The notes under the pieces were generated by a model. It searched no databases. It had not been told where the DNA came from and worked only from the letters and a program-made list of their open reading frames with translations. Shown here piece by piece: positions 7,053 to 13,332 of a stretch of DNA of 15,500 nucleotides. The position numbers and the translations under genes were made by a program. Source of the DNA: Alphaproteobacteria bacterium (lineage in GTDB: Bacteria > Pseudomonadota > Alphaproteobacteria > Rhizobiales > Aestuariivirgaceae). Location of the stretch: the NCBI GenBank assembly GCA_026400595.1, contig JAPLOT010000089.1:1-15500 (forward strand), given 5' to 3'. The stretch's first letter is position 1, and each line of letters opens with the position of its first letter.

Positions 7053-8368
7053 CCGCGTCGAACGGCGCCGCAATCGACGCGGTGGCGGACCTCGCGGGCC
7101 AGTGCTCCACAGACATTCCGGCCTCGGCACGGGCCATGGCAACGCTCTCGCTGTTCGACTGGTGCGTGGTGGCATTGGCCGGCACCGGACAACCGGTCAG
7201 CCGCATCATCCGCGACCTGGTCCTGGACGAGGGCGGGAGGCCCACTGCGAGTGTCATCGGCGCGGCACGCAAGGTACCGCCGCGCGCTGCCGCCCTGGCC
7301 AACGGCACGATCTCCCACGCGCTTGACTATGATGACACGCACTTCGCCCATGTGGGCCACCCGTCCGTGGCCATCCTTCCCGCAGCGCTCGCGCTGGCGG
7401 AGGATCGTGATGCAAGTGCCGCTGCACTGCGCGACGCCTTCCTGCTAGGGGCCGAGGCCTCGATCCGGATCGGCATGGTACTGGGCCGCGAGCATTACGA
7501 GCGCGGCTTTCACCAGACCGCGACGGCCGGGGCCTTCGGCGCCACGGTTGCGGCGGGCCGTGTCATCGGCCTGGCGCCCGCCCAGATGCGCAGCGCGCTC
7601 AGCATCGTGAGCACGCGGGCCTCGGGCCTCAAGTCGCAGTTCGGGACCATGGGCAAGCCCTACAATGCCGGAATTGCGGCGAGCAATGGCGTGGAAGCCG
7701 CCCTGCTGGCGGAGCGCGGCTTCATCTCCTGCGACGACGGCCTTGGCGCGGCTCAGGGCTTCCTCGCCACGCATGCCGCAACCGCTGCGGACTGGCCTGC
7801 GGTGGGAGGCTTTCTCTTCGAGGACATCAAGCACAAGTTCCATGCCTGCTGCCATGGAGCTCACGCGATGATCGAAGCCCTGCAGAAGCTCATGACGCAG
7901 CGAGCAATCGCACCCGATGCGGTCGCAAGCATCGTGGTGCGCGTCAGTCCGCGCTGGCTGAAGGTCTGCGACATCAAGGCGCCGCGCAGCGGGCTGGAGA
8001 TCAAGTTCAGCTATGCCTACCTCGCCGCCATGGTCCTGAGCGGCATCGACACGGCGGCGGATCATTCCTATGCCGATGCGGCGTGCGACAGCGCAGCGCT
8101 GCGGCGGCTGTCGCAGCGGGTCACCGTGGTGGGCGATGCGCACATCAGCGATACGGAGACCGAAGTCGCGCTCACGCTGCCGGACGGGCTCCGCGTGACC
8201 GGGCGCCACGATCTGTCCGTCCGCCACGCCCCCGAGGTTATCGCCAATGGGCTCCGCCGCAAGGCAAGGGCCCTGCTGGGCGATGAGCGGGCGGAGGCGA
8301 TCTGGACCAGCATTGCCGGGATCGACGCGCGCTCCGCGCGCGATCTTGCGGCTCTGTTGCGCGGCTAG
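7049..8368 (+). CDS. MmgE/PrpD family protein
   Basis: The family includes 2-methylcitrate dehydratase (PrpD), cis-aconitate decarboxylase and iminodisuccinate epimerase, that is, enzymes handling small di- and tricarboxylic or imino acids in the cytoplasm. The 439-residue protein has the full family length and its signature NGTISHALDYDDTH (residues 85-98), preceded by LFDWCVVALAGTG. Further family blocks are GFHQTATAGAFGATVAAGR, SGLKSQFGTMGKPYNAG and KFHACCHGAHAMIEAL; the last corresponds to the Lys-containing active-site region. I chose TTG 7049 because it overlaps the preceding stop TGA 7050-7052, has GCGGAAGG 10 nt upstream and puts the helix AAIDAVADLAGQ at the usual distance. A GTG at 6989 would add 20 residues and a 64-nt overlap. 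The close coupling with the SelA-like enzyme suggests both act on the same substrate, perhaps an amino- or imino-carboxylate; that is inference. Confidence 0.9.
   Translation: MTASNGAAIDAVADLAGQCSTDIPASARAMATLSLFDWCVVALAGTGQPVSRIIRDLVLDEGGRPTASVIGAARKVPPRAAALANGTISHALDYDDTHFAHVGHPSVAILPAALALAEDRDASAAALRDAFLLGAEASIRIGMVLGREHYERGFHQTATAGAFGATVAAGRVIGLAPAQMRSALSIVSTRASGLKSQFGTMGKPYNAGIAASNGVEAALLAERGFISCDDGLGAAQGFLATHAATAADWPAVGGFLFEDIKHKFHACCHGAHAMIEALQKLMTQRAIAPDAVASIVVRVSPRWLKVCDIKAPRSGLEIKFSYAYLAAMVLSGIDTAADHSYADAACDSAALRRLSQRVTVVGDAHISDTETEVALTLPDGLRVTGRHDLSVRHAPEVIANGLRRKARALLGDERAEAIWTSIAGIDARSARDLAALLRG
8320..8345. terminator. GC-rich hairpin at a convergent gene junction
   Basis: GATCG-A-CGCGCG (8320-8331), a CTC loop and CGCGCG-CGATC (8335-8345) form an 11-bp stem with one bulged A, inside the last codons of the MmgE/PrpD gene. 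The DUF937 gene ends head-on one base after that gene's stop. A symmetrical hairpin here could stop transcription from both sides. No T-run follows on either strand, so the call is weak. Confidence 0.25.
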
Positions 8369-8369
8369 C

Positions 8370-8807
8370 TCAGCCGGGGATCTTGCCCTCGGGCGTCATG
8401 CGGTCAACCGCCTCGGGCAGGATCTTGGAGAGCCGGGCCAGAAGTTCCTGCCGGGTGAGGCCGGTCTGCCGCACCAGGCTGTCGATGAGATCGCCCCCGA
8501 GAGCCGATTCGAGACTGCTTTCCGTGATCGGCGTGTTGGGCCCGGTCGAGACCCAGGAGTCGGCCGTCTCCCCGTGCCCGGTGGTCTTGAAATGGTCCAC
8601 CAGCTCGCCCAATCCGCCTGTGATCTTCGTGGCGATGGGGCCGTCGCCCAGAACCTCCTTGACCTTGCCGACGGCATCGCCGGCCGCCACCGCGGGTTCC
8701 TTTCCGGTCATGCCCTTGACGAATTCGCCGATCTTGTCCCGGTTCTGATAACCCGCAATGGCAACGAGGCCCAGCAGGGCGGCAAGCGATGGCATACGAT
8801 TTGACAT
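8370..8807 (-). CDS. YidB-like DUF937 family protein
   Basis: The 145-residue protein has the C-terminal YidB/DUF937 pattern: GGLGELVDHFKTTGHGETADSW, then the STGPNTPIT loop, two predicted helices containing LESALGGDLIDSLVRQTGL and LSKILPEAVDRMTP, and a final GKIPG. E. coli YidB has the same order (GLGGLLEKF...ESWVGQGENQPI). The N-terminus (MSNRMPSLAALLGLVAIAGY) is hydrophobic and could be a short membrane segment. No biochemical function is established for the family. I chose ATG 8807 because GGGAGAA lies 5 nt upstream; the frame stays open for 10 more codons. The gene is divergent from the GlsB/YeaQ-type protein, with 127 nt between the starts, and convergent with the MmgE/PrpD gene, with a single base between the stops. 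Confidence 0.85.
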   Translation of the reverse strand: MSNRMPSLAALLGLVAIAGYQNRDKIGEFVKGMTGKEPAVAAGDAVGKVKEVLGDGPIATKITGGLGELVDHFKTTGHGETADSWVSTGPNTPITESSLESALGGDLIDSLVRQTGLTRQELLARLSKILPEAVDRMTPEGKIPG

Positions 8808-8839
8808 GATATTCTCCCGATTGGCTCTGGATGGCACTC

Positions 8840-8867
8840 ATTCTGTCACTTGGCTGGGCAAATGCAA
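8840..8867 (-). promoter_or_regulatory. Candidate promoter of the DUF937 gene
   Basis: Leftward, TTGCAT (complement of 8862-8867) and CAGAAT (complement of 8840-8845) are 16 nt apart, and CAGAAT ends 32 nt before ATG 8807. The match to the -35/-10 consensus is moderate and the location between divergent genes is right. Read by eye. Confidence 0.33.
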
Positions 8868-8877
8868 CCCGCCTGCG

Positions 8878-8907
8878 TTGATTGTACCTGCGCAAGGATG
8901 GTAAACA
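8878..8907 (+). promoter_or_regulatory. Candidate promoter of the GlsB/YeaQ-type gene
   Basis: TTGATT (8878-8883) is followed, after 17-18 nt, by GTAAAC/TAAACA (8901-8907), about 28 nt before ATG 8935. The -35 match is fair and the -10 match weak. Stress-inducible regulation would fit the gene family, but no specific operator is visible. Confidence 0.33.
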
Positions 8908-8934
8908 TATGACGTCGCAGATCAGGGGAACATC

Positions 8935-9192
8935 ATGGGTATCATCTGGACTATCATTATCGGGTTTGTCGTGGGTGTCATCGCCAAGTTCCTGAAGCCA
9001 GGGAACAACGAACCGTCAGGCTTCATCTTGACCACCATCCTGGGCATTGTCGGCGCCTTCGTGGCCTCTTATCTGGGCCAGGCCGTCGGAATCTATCAGG
9101 CCGGTCAGGGCGCGGGGTTCATCGGGGCCATCGTGGGCGCCGTCATCGTGCTCTGGATCTGGGGAATGCTCACCAAGAACAAGACCGTCTGA
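8935..9192 (+). CDS. GlsB/YeaQ/YmgE-family small membrane protein
   Basis: The 85-residue, very hydrophobic and Gly-rich protein has three membrane segments (about residues 2-18, 28-50 and 58-79). It shows the transglycosylase-associated / YeaQ pattern: IIGFVVGVIAKFLKPG, then a short polar loop, ILTTILGIVGAFVASYLG, and GFIGAIVGAVIVLWIWG, ending in a basic tail. Family members are small inner-membrane proteins induced in stress and stationary phase; the molecular role is not settled. ATG 8935 follows AGGGGA. A 10-bp GC hairpin at 9216-9239 probably marks the end of the transcript. The gene is divergent from the YidB-like gene. Confidence 0.9.
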   Translation: MGIIWTIIIGFVVGVIAKFLKPGNNEPSGFILTTILGIVGAFVASYLGQAVGIYQAGQGAGFIGAIVGAVIVLWIWGMLTKNKTV

Positions 9193-9215
9193 CCGCCGGC
9201 CTTCCGGCCCGTTCA

Positions 9216-9239
9216 GCGGCGGACCTCCTGGTCCGCCGC
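9216..9239 (+). terminator. Perfect 10-bp hairpin after the GlsB/YeaQ-type gene
   Basis: GCGGCGGACC (9216-9225), the loop TCCT and GGTCCGCCGC (9230-9239) form a perfect stem 23 nt after the stop codon. There is no T-run, only CGATCCGACCGTGTT. It may act as a terminator or as a transcript-end stabiliser separating this gene from the methyltransferase operon. Confidence 0.45.
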
Positions 9240-9310
9240 CGATCCGACCGTGTTCCATGTCGTTTTCAGGCAATTTCCCCTGACCCGAAACGGCGATAAA
9301 GCAGCCCATC

Positions 9311-9610
9311 ATGGCGAACCTGATCATCACCTACTGGCGCGACATTCCTTCCGCCGTCTCGGTCAAGGCCGGGCGGAAGGAGGAAAAACGCATGCTGGAC
9401 AACCGCTTCATGGAGGCCATCGACATGGCCGCGATGCGCGGCGGGGCCACCAACACTGACGATTACCTGGCCGACTGGCGGCGATCCGAGCCGGTGCCGG
9501 TGGGCGACGACCTCGCCGCCGAGGTCGAGAAGGCCAAGGCCGAACTCGAAGCCCGCTTCACCCAGGATGTCATCAAGACCCTCATTGCCAATGGAGGCAA
9601 AGCCCAATGA
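9311..9610 (+). CDS. Small 'virulence factor' family protein of the methyltransferase operon
   Basis: The 99-residue protein begins MANLIITYWRDIPSAVSVKAGRK and continues with RFMEAIDMAAMRGGATNTDDYLADWRR, the hallmark of the family that databases call 'virulence factor', found mainly in Alphaproteobacteria. The name is historical. No enzyme motif is visible, and its usual partner is a methyltetrahydrofolate methyltransferase gene, so a role in that one-carbon pathway is more likely than virulence. Its TGA overlaps the start of the MtrH-like gene (ATGA, 9607-9610), which indicates translational coupling. I chose ATG 9311 because the ITYWRDIP block is conserved, although its upstream region has no clear ribosome binding site. 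An internal ATG at 9392 does have a strong GGAGG (9379-9383) before it but would remove that block. Confidence 0.8.
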   Translation: MANLIITYWRDIPSAVSVKAGRKEEKRMLDNRFMEAIDMAAMRGGATNTDDYLADWRRSEPVPVGDDLAAEVEKAKAELEARFTQDVIKTLIANGGKAQ

Positions 9611-10563
9611 CCCATACCCTCGTCGCCTCCGCGACCCGCGAACACATCATCGGCTTCGACCGGCCCTTCACGGTGATCGGCGAGCGCATCAACCCCACGG
9701 GCCGCAAGAAACTGGCCGCCGAGATGCAGGCCGGCAATTTCGAGACGGTGATCAAGGACGCCATGGCCCAGGTGGCGGCCGGCGCCCACATCCTCGACGT
9801 GAATGCCGGCGTGACCGCGGTCAATCCCAACGAGTCCGAGCCGCCGCTGATGCGGCAGACGCTCGAGATCGTGCAGTCGATCACCGACATCCCGCTGTGC
9901 ATCGATTCCTCCGTCACCTCGGCGCTGAAGGCCGGCCTCGAGACGGCCAAGGGCCGGCCGCTGGTCAATTCGGTGACCGGCGAGGAGGAGAAGCTCGAGG
10001 CCATCCTGCCGCTGGTGGCGAAGTACAATGTCGCCGTCGTCGCCATCTCCAACGACGAAACCGGCATCTCGGAAGACCCGGACGTGCGCTTCGCGGTGGC
10101 CAAGAAGATCGTCGAGCGCGCCGCCGATCATGGCATCAAGCCGCATGACATCGTGGTCGATCCCCTCGTCATGCCGATCGGCGCAATGGGCACGGCCGGC
10201 CAGCAGGTGTTCCGCCTCGTGCGCCGCCTGCGCGAGGAGCTCAAGGTGAACACCACCTGCGGCGCCTCGAACATCTCTTTCGGCATGCCGAACCGCCGCG
10301 CGCTGACCGGCTACTTCCTCGCCATGGCAGCGAGCCACGGCATGACCTCGGCCATCATGAACCCGCTGCATGACGAAGACATGCATGCCATCTTCGGCGC
10401 CAACGTGCTGAACGGCACCGACCGCCACTGCAAGTTCTGGACGCAGAAGTTCCGCGAGATGACCGCAGGCCCGTCCGCCGCCGCGCAGGCCGCGGGCGAA
10501 GTGTCGTCGAACGAGGACATCGAAGCCCGGCGCAAGGCGCGCGAGGCCCGGCGGAGGCGGTAG
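9607..10563 (+). CDS. Methyltetrahydrofolate:corrinoid methyltransferase, MtrH/AcsE-like
   Basis: The 318-residue protein is a pterin-binding-fold TIM barrel that moves a methyl group between (methyl)tetrahydrofolate and a corrinoid protein. Family marks are FTVIGERINPTGRKKLA (pterin-binding N-terminus), AGAHILDVNAGV (the DVNxG block), PLCIDSSVTSALKAGL, RPLVNSVTGEEEKLE (the NS-x-x-E block) and VAISNDETG. The remaining blocks are DIVVDPLVMPIGA and CGASNISFGMPNRR (the NxSFGLP-type block). The length fits the alphaproteobacterial 'methyltetrahydrofolate cobalamin methyltransferase' group. The Arg/Glu-rich tail (ARRKAREARRRR) is probably disordered. The start overlaps the stop of the small upstream gene by 4 nt. 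The reductive activator gene follows after 118 nt that hold an inverted repeat. In catabolism (for example of betaines or methylamines) the enzyme would feed methyl groups into the folate pool; which substrate applies here cannot be told. Confidence 0.92.
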   Translation: MTHTLVASATREHIIGFDRPFTVIGERINPTGRKKLAAEMQAGNFETVIKDAMAQVAAGAHILDVNAGVTAVNPNESEPPLMRQTLEIVQSITDIPLCIDSSVTSALKAGLETAKGRPLVNSVTGEEEKLEAILPLVAKYNVAVVAISNDETGISEDPDVRFAVAKKIVERAADHGIKPHDIVVDPLVMPIGAMGTAGQQVFRLVRRLREELKVNTTCGASNISFGMPNRRALTGYFLAMAASHGMTSAIMNPLHDEDMHAIFGANVLNGTDRHCKFWTQKFREMTAGPSAAAQAAGEVSSNEDIEARRKAREARRRR

Positions 10564-10568
10564 GAAAT

Positions 10569-10667
10569 GCGAATGGCGCGTGGCGAATGGCGAATGGGGC
10601 GCGCGAGGATCGCGATAACCCTATTTGCTTCCGTCCCTCCATTCGCCATTCGCCATTCGCCACTCGC
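10569..10667. repeat. Inverted repeat built of GCGAATGG units
   Basis: The left arm (10569-10597) holds three GCGAATGG-type units plus a variant, and the right arm (10639-10667) is its reverse complement at 26 of 29 positions. The loop is 41 nt (10598-10638). The whole could fold into a long hairpin between the MtrH-like gene and the activator gene, ending 14 nt before ATG 10682. Unit structure and arms resemble dispersed intergenic palindromes (REP/BIME-like) of Alphaproteobacteria; only this copy is in the window. It could affect transcript end, stability or translation of the downstream gene. Confidence 0.85.
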
Positions 10668-10681
10668 AACCACTTACTGAC

Positions 10682-12724
10682 ATGACCGAAACCAGCCCCC
10701 TCATCGTCTTCACGCCCTCCGGCAAGCGCGGGCGATTCCCGCTGGGCACGCCGGTGCTGCAGGCGGCGCGTGCGCTGGGGGTGGACATCGACTCGGTCTG
10801 CGGCGGCCGCGCCATCTGCGGACGTTGCCAGGTGAACGTGGGCGAAGGCGAATTCGCCAAGCACGGCATCACATCGCGCGGCTCGCATGTGTCGGAATTC
10901 TCCAAGGTCGAGGAGCGCTACGACAAGCTCCGCGGACTTGCCGCCGGACGCCGCCTCTCCTGCCAGACCAGGATCATGGGCGATCTCGTCATCGACGTGC
11001 CGCCGGAATCGCAGGTCCACAAGCAGGTCGTCCGCAAGGAGGCCGATACCCGCGCCATCGAGCTCGATCCCTGCACGCGCCTGTGCTTCATCGAGGTCGA
11101 GGAGCCGGACATGCACAAGCCCTCCTCCGATCTCGAGCGCGTCTACAAGGCGCTGGAAGATCAATGGCAGATCACCGGCCTGTCCTGCGATCTCGCCATC
11201 ATCGCCGAGCTGCAGAAGGTTCTGCGCAAGGGCGAGTGGAAGATCACCGCCGCCGTGTTCTCGCGCGCGCCCGGCGGCGGCAACCGGCTGGTGGCGATCT
11301 GGCCCGGCTTCCATGACAAGGCCTATGGCATCGCCATCGATGTCGGCTCCACCACCATTGCCGCCCATCTCACCAATCTCTCGACCGGCGAGGTGGCGGC
11401 CTCTGCCGGCCTGATGAATCCGCAGATCCGCTTCGGCGAGGATCTGATGAGCCGCGTCTCCGACGTCATGATGAATCCGGGCGGCGAGAAGGAAATGACC
11501 GCCGCCATCCGCCTGGCGCTGCAGACGCTGGCGGAAGAGGTGGCCGGGCGCGCCGGGATCGCGCTCAACGACATCATGGAAGTGGTGCTGGTCGGCAATC
11601 CGGTCATGCATCACCTCTTCCTCGGTATCGATCCGACCGAACTGGGCGGTGCGCCCTTTGCGCTGGCCACCGGACTCGCGATCACCATTCCGGCGCGCGA
11701 GCTGGACCTGAGGCTCAATCCCGGCGCCTGGGCCTATGTGCTGCCCTGCATCGCGGGGCATGTCGGCGCCGACACGGCGGGCGTGGTATTGTCGGAGGCG
11801 CCGCACGAGCAGGACGAGATCATGCTCGCCGTCGATGTCGGCACCAATGCCGAGATCGTGCTGGGCTCGAAGGCGCGGCTGCTGGCCTGTTCCTCGCCCA
11901 CGGGACCGGCCTTCGAAGGTGCGCAGATCTCGTCGGGCCAGCGCGCGGCGCCCGGCGCCATCGAGCGCATCCGCATTGATCCCGAAACGCTGGAGCCGCG
12001 CTACAAGGTGATCGGCTGCGATCTCTGGTCGGACGACCCGGGCTTCGAAGAGGCGGTCGCGCAGACCGGCGTCACCGGCATCTGCGGCTCGGGCATCATC
12101 GAGGCCATCGCGGAAATGTATCTCGCCGGCATCATCAACCAGGACGGCGTGGTCGACGGCGCGCTGGCGGCGCGCAGCCCGCGCATCGAGTCCTACAAGC
12201 GCACCTTCAACTATGTCATCCGGCAGCCGCGCGAGGACGGCAACGAGCCGCTGATCCGCGTGACGCAGAACGACGTGCGTGCCATCCAGCTGGCCAAGGC
12301 CGCGCTCTATGCCGGCATCCGGCTGCTGATGGACAAGCTCGGCATCGACGCGGTGGGCAAGATCCGCCTTGCCGGCGCCTTCGGCAGCCACATCGACGTG
12401 AAATACGCCATGATCCTCGGCCTCATCCCGGACTGCGACCTGCAGAAGGTGCAGAGCGCGGGCAATGCCGCCGGCACCGGTGCCCGCATCGCGCTTCTCA
12501 ACGCGCGCGCGCGCGACGATATCGAACAAGTGGTGCGGCGGATCGAGAAGATCGAGACCGCGGTGGAACCCATGTTCCAGCAGCATTTCGTGGAAGCCAT
12601 GGCGCTACCGCACAAGACCGCGCCTTTCCCGCATCTCGCGAAGGCGGTGACGCTGCCGGCCACCAAGGAGATCACCGCGACCGGCGAGGACGGCGGCGAA
12701 CGGCGGAGGCGGCGGCGCGGCTAG
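10682..12724 (+). CDS. Corrinoid-protein reductive activator, 2Fe-2S plus ASKHA domains (DUF4445)
   Basis: The 680-residue protein matches the RACo/RamA-like activators that use ATP to reduce inactive Co(II) corrinoid back to Co(I). A plant-type ferredoxin domain fills the N-terminus, with cluster Cys40, Cys46 and Cys49 (SVCGGRAICGRCQV) and Cys94 (LSCQTR). A middle and linker region follows. The C-terminal ASKHA-type nucleotide-binding part has YGIAIDVGSTTIAAHL, VVLVGNPVMHHLFLGI, LAVDVGTNAEIVLG, GPAFEGAQISSGQRA and LAGAFGSHID. It ends in a Lys/Arg-rich tail (GGERRRRRRG). I chose ATG 10682 because the family starts just before the first ferredoxin strand (IVFTPSGKRGRFP). The frame stays open to 10625, but that part is the right arm of the inverted repeat. 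No ribosome binding site is visible before 10682. Its TAG shares the bases CTAG with the stop of the convergent cmk gene. Its partner corrinoid protein is not in the window. Confidence 0.92.
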   Translation: MTETSPLIVFTPSGKRGRFPLGTPVLQAARALGVDIDSVCGGRAICGRCQVNVGEGEFAKHGITSRGSHVSEFSKVEERYDKLRGLAAGRRLSCQTRIMGDLVIDVPPESQVHKQVVRKEADTRAIELDPCTRLCFIEVEEPDMHKPSSDLERVYKALEDQWQITGLSCDLAIIAELQKVLRKGEWKITAAVFSRAPGGGNRLVAIWPGFHDKAYGIAIDVGSTTIAAHLTNLSTGEVAASAGLMNPQIRFGEDLMSRVSDVMMNPGGEKEMTAAIRLALQTLAEEVAGRAGIALNDIMEVVLVGNPVMHHLFLGIDPTELGGAPFALATGLAITIPARELDLRLNPGAWAYVLPCIAGHVGADTAGVVLSEAPHEQDEIMLAVDVGTNAEIVLGSKARLLACSSPTGPAFEGAQISSGQRAAPGAIERIRIDPETLEPRYKVIGCDLWSDDPGFEEAVAQTGVTGICGSGIIEAIAEMYLAGIINQDGVVDGALAARSPRIESYKRTFNYVIRQPREDGNEPLIRVTQNDVRAIQLAKAALYAGIRLLMDKLGIDAVGKIRLAGAFGSHIDVKYAMILGLIPDCDLQKVQSAGNAAGTGARIALLNARARDDIEQVVRRIEKIETAVEPMFQQHFVEAMALPHKTAPFPHLAKAVTLPATKEITATGEDGGERRRRRRG

Positions 12725-13332
12725 CGTCGCCTTCGGTCCGCGATCGCGATTGCGGCTTCGACCGCCGCGGCAATGTCGAGCTCCGAGGTATCCAGGATCA
12801 CCGCATCCTTCGCCGGCAGCAGCGGGGCCGTGACGCGCTGGCTGTCGCGCAGGTCGCGCGCCTTGATCTCGGCAAGGACATCCGCGTAGGAGGCGGCTCC
12901 CAATTCCTTCTGACGGCGCGACGCTCGCACCTCTGGCGAAGCGGTGACGTAGAGCTTCACGTCGGCATCGGGGCAGACCACGGTGCCGATGTCGCGGCCA
13001 TCGAGCACGGCGCCGGGTTGCTTCCGTGCGAAGTCGCGCTGCAGGCTGAGCAAGGCGCTTCGCACCTCGGGCACCACGGCAACGATGGATGCGGCGGCGC
13101 CCACGGCCTCCGTGCGAAGATCGCGATCCGCGAATCCCGAAGGGTCGAGCGACGTGGCCGCGGCAATTGCAGCCCTCGTGTCCGCCGGGTCGCGTGCGTT
13201 GCGGATCACCGCAAGGCCCACCATGCGGTAGAGCGCACCCGTATCGAGAAAGTGATAGCCGAAGTGGGTTGCCAGGGCGCGCGCGATGGTGCCCTTGCCG
13301 GCAGCGGCGGGGCCATCGACCGCAATGATCAT
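12721..13332 (-). CDS. cmk: (d)CMP kinase
   Basis: Cytidylate kinase phosphorylates CMP and dCMP with ATP in pyrimidine nucleotide metabolism. The 203-residue protein is slightly short for the family but complete. The P-loop is DGPAAAGKGT (residues 6-15), followed by FLDTGALYRMVGLA (nucleotide-monophosphate binding), then LDGRDIGTVVCPDADVKLYVTAS and the lid region ASRRQKEL with ARDLRDSQRVTAPLLPAKDAVILDTS. The start ATG overlaps the TGA of aroA by 4 nt (13329-13332), so the two are translationally coupled. The stop overlaps the stop of the activator gene from the other strand. In many proteobacteria rpsA follows cmk; here it does not. Confidence 0.96.
   Translation of the reverse strand: MIIAVDGPAAAGKGTIARALATHFGYHFLDTGALYRMVGLAVIRNARDPADTRAAIAAATSLDPSGFADRDLRTEAVGAAASIVAVVPEVRSALLSLQRDFARKQPGAVLDGRDIGTVVCPDADVKLYVTASPEVRASRRQKELGAASYADVLAEIKARDLRDSQRVTAPLLPAKDAVILDTSELDIAAAVEAAIAIADRRRR

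Noticed and set aside
10569..10667. CRISPR array
   Set aside because: The GCGAATGG units are 8 nt and tandem without spacers, and the two clusters are inverted relative to each other; this is a palindromic repeat.
12500..12520. GC dinucleotide run as a Z-DNA or regulatory element
   Set aside because: It lies inside the activator coding frame and encodes ordinary Ala/Arg codons (NARARDD).
10355..12586. Leftward open frame of 743 codons opposite the activator gene
   Set aside because: It runs through the methyltransferase end, the inverted repeat and the activator gene on the other strand, and its product is low-complexity without a family; a shadow.
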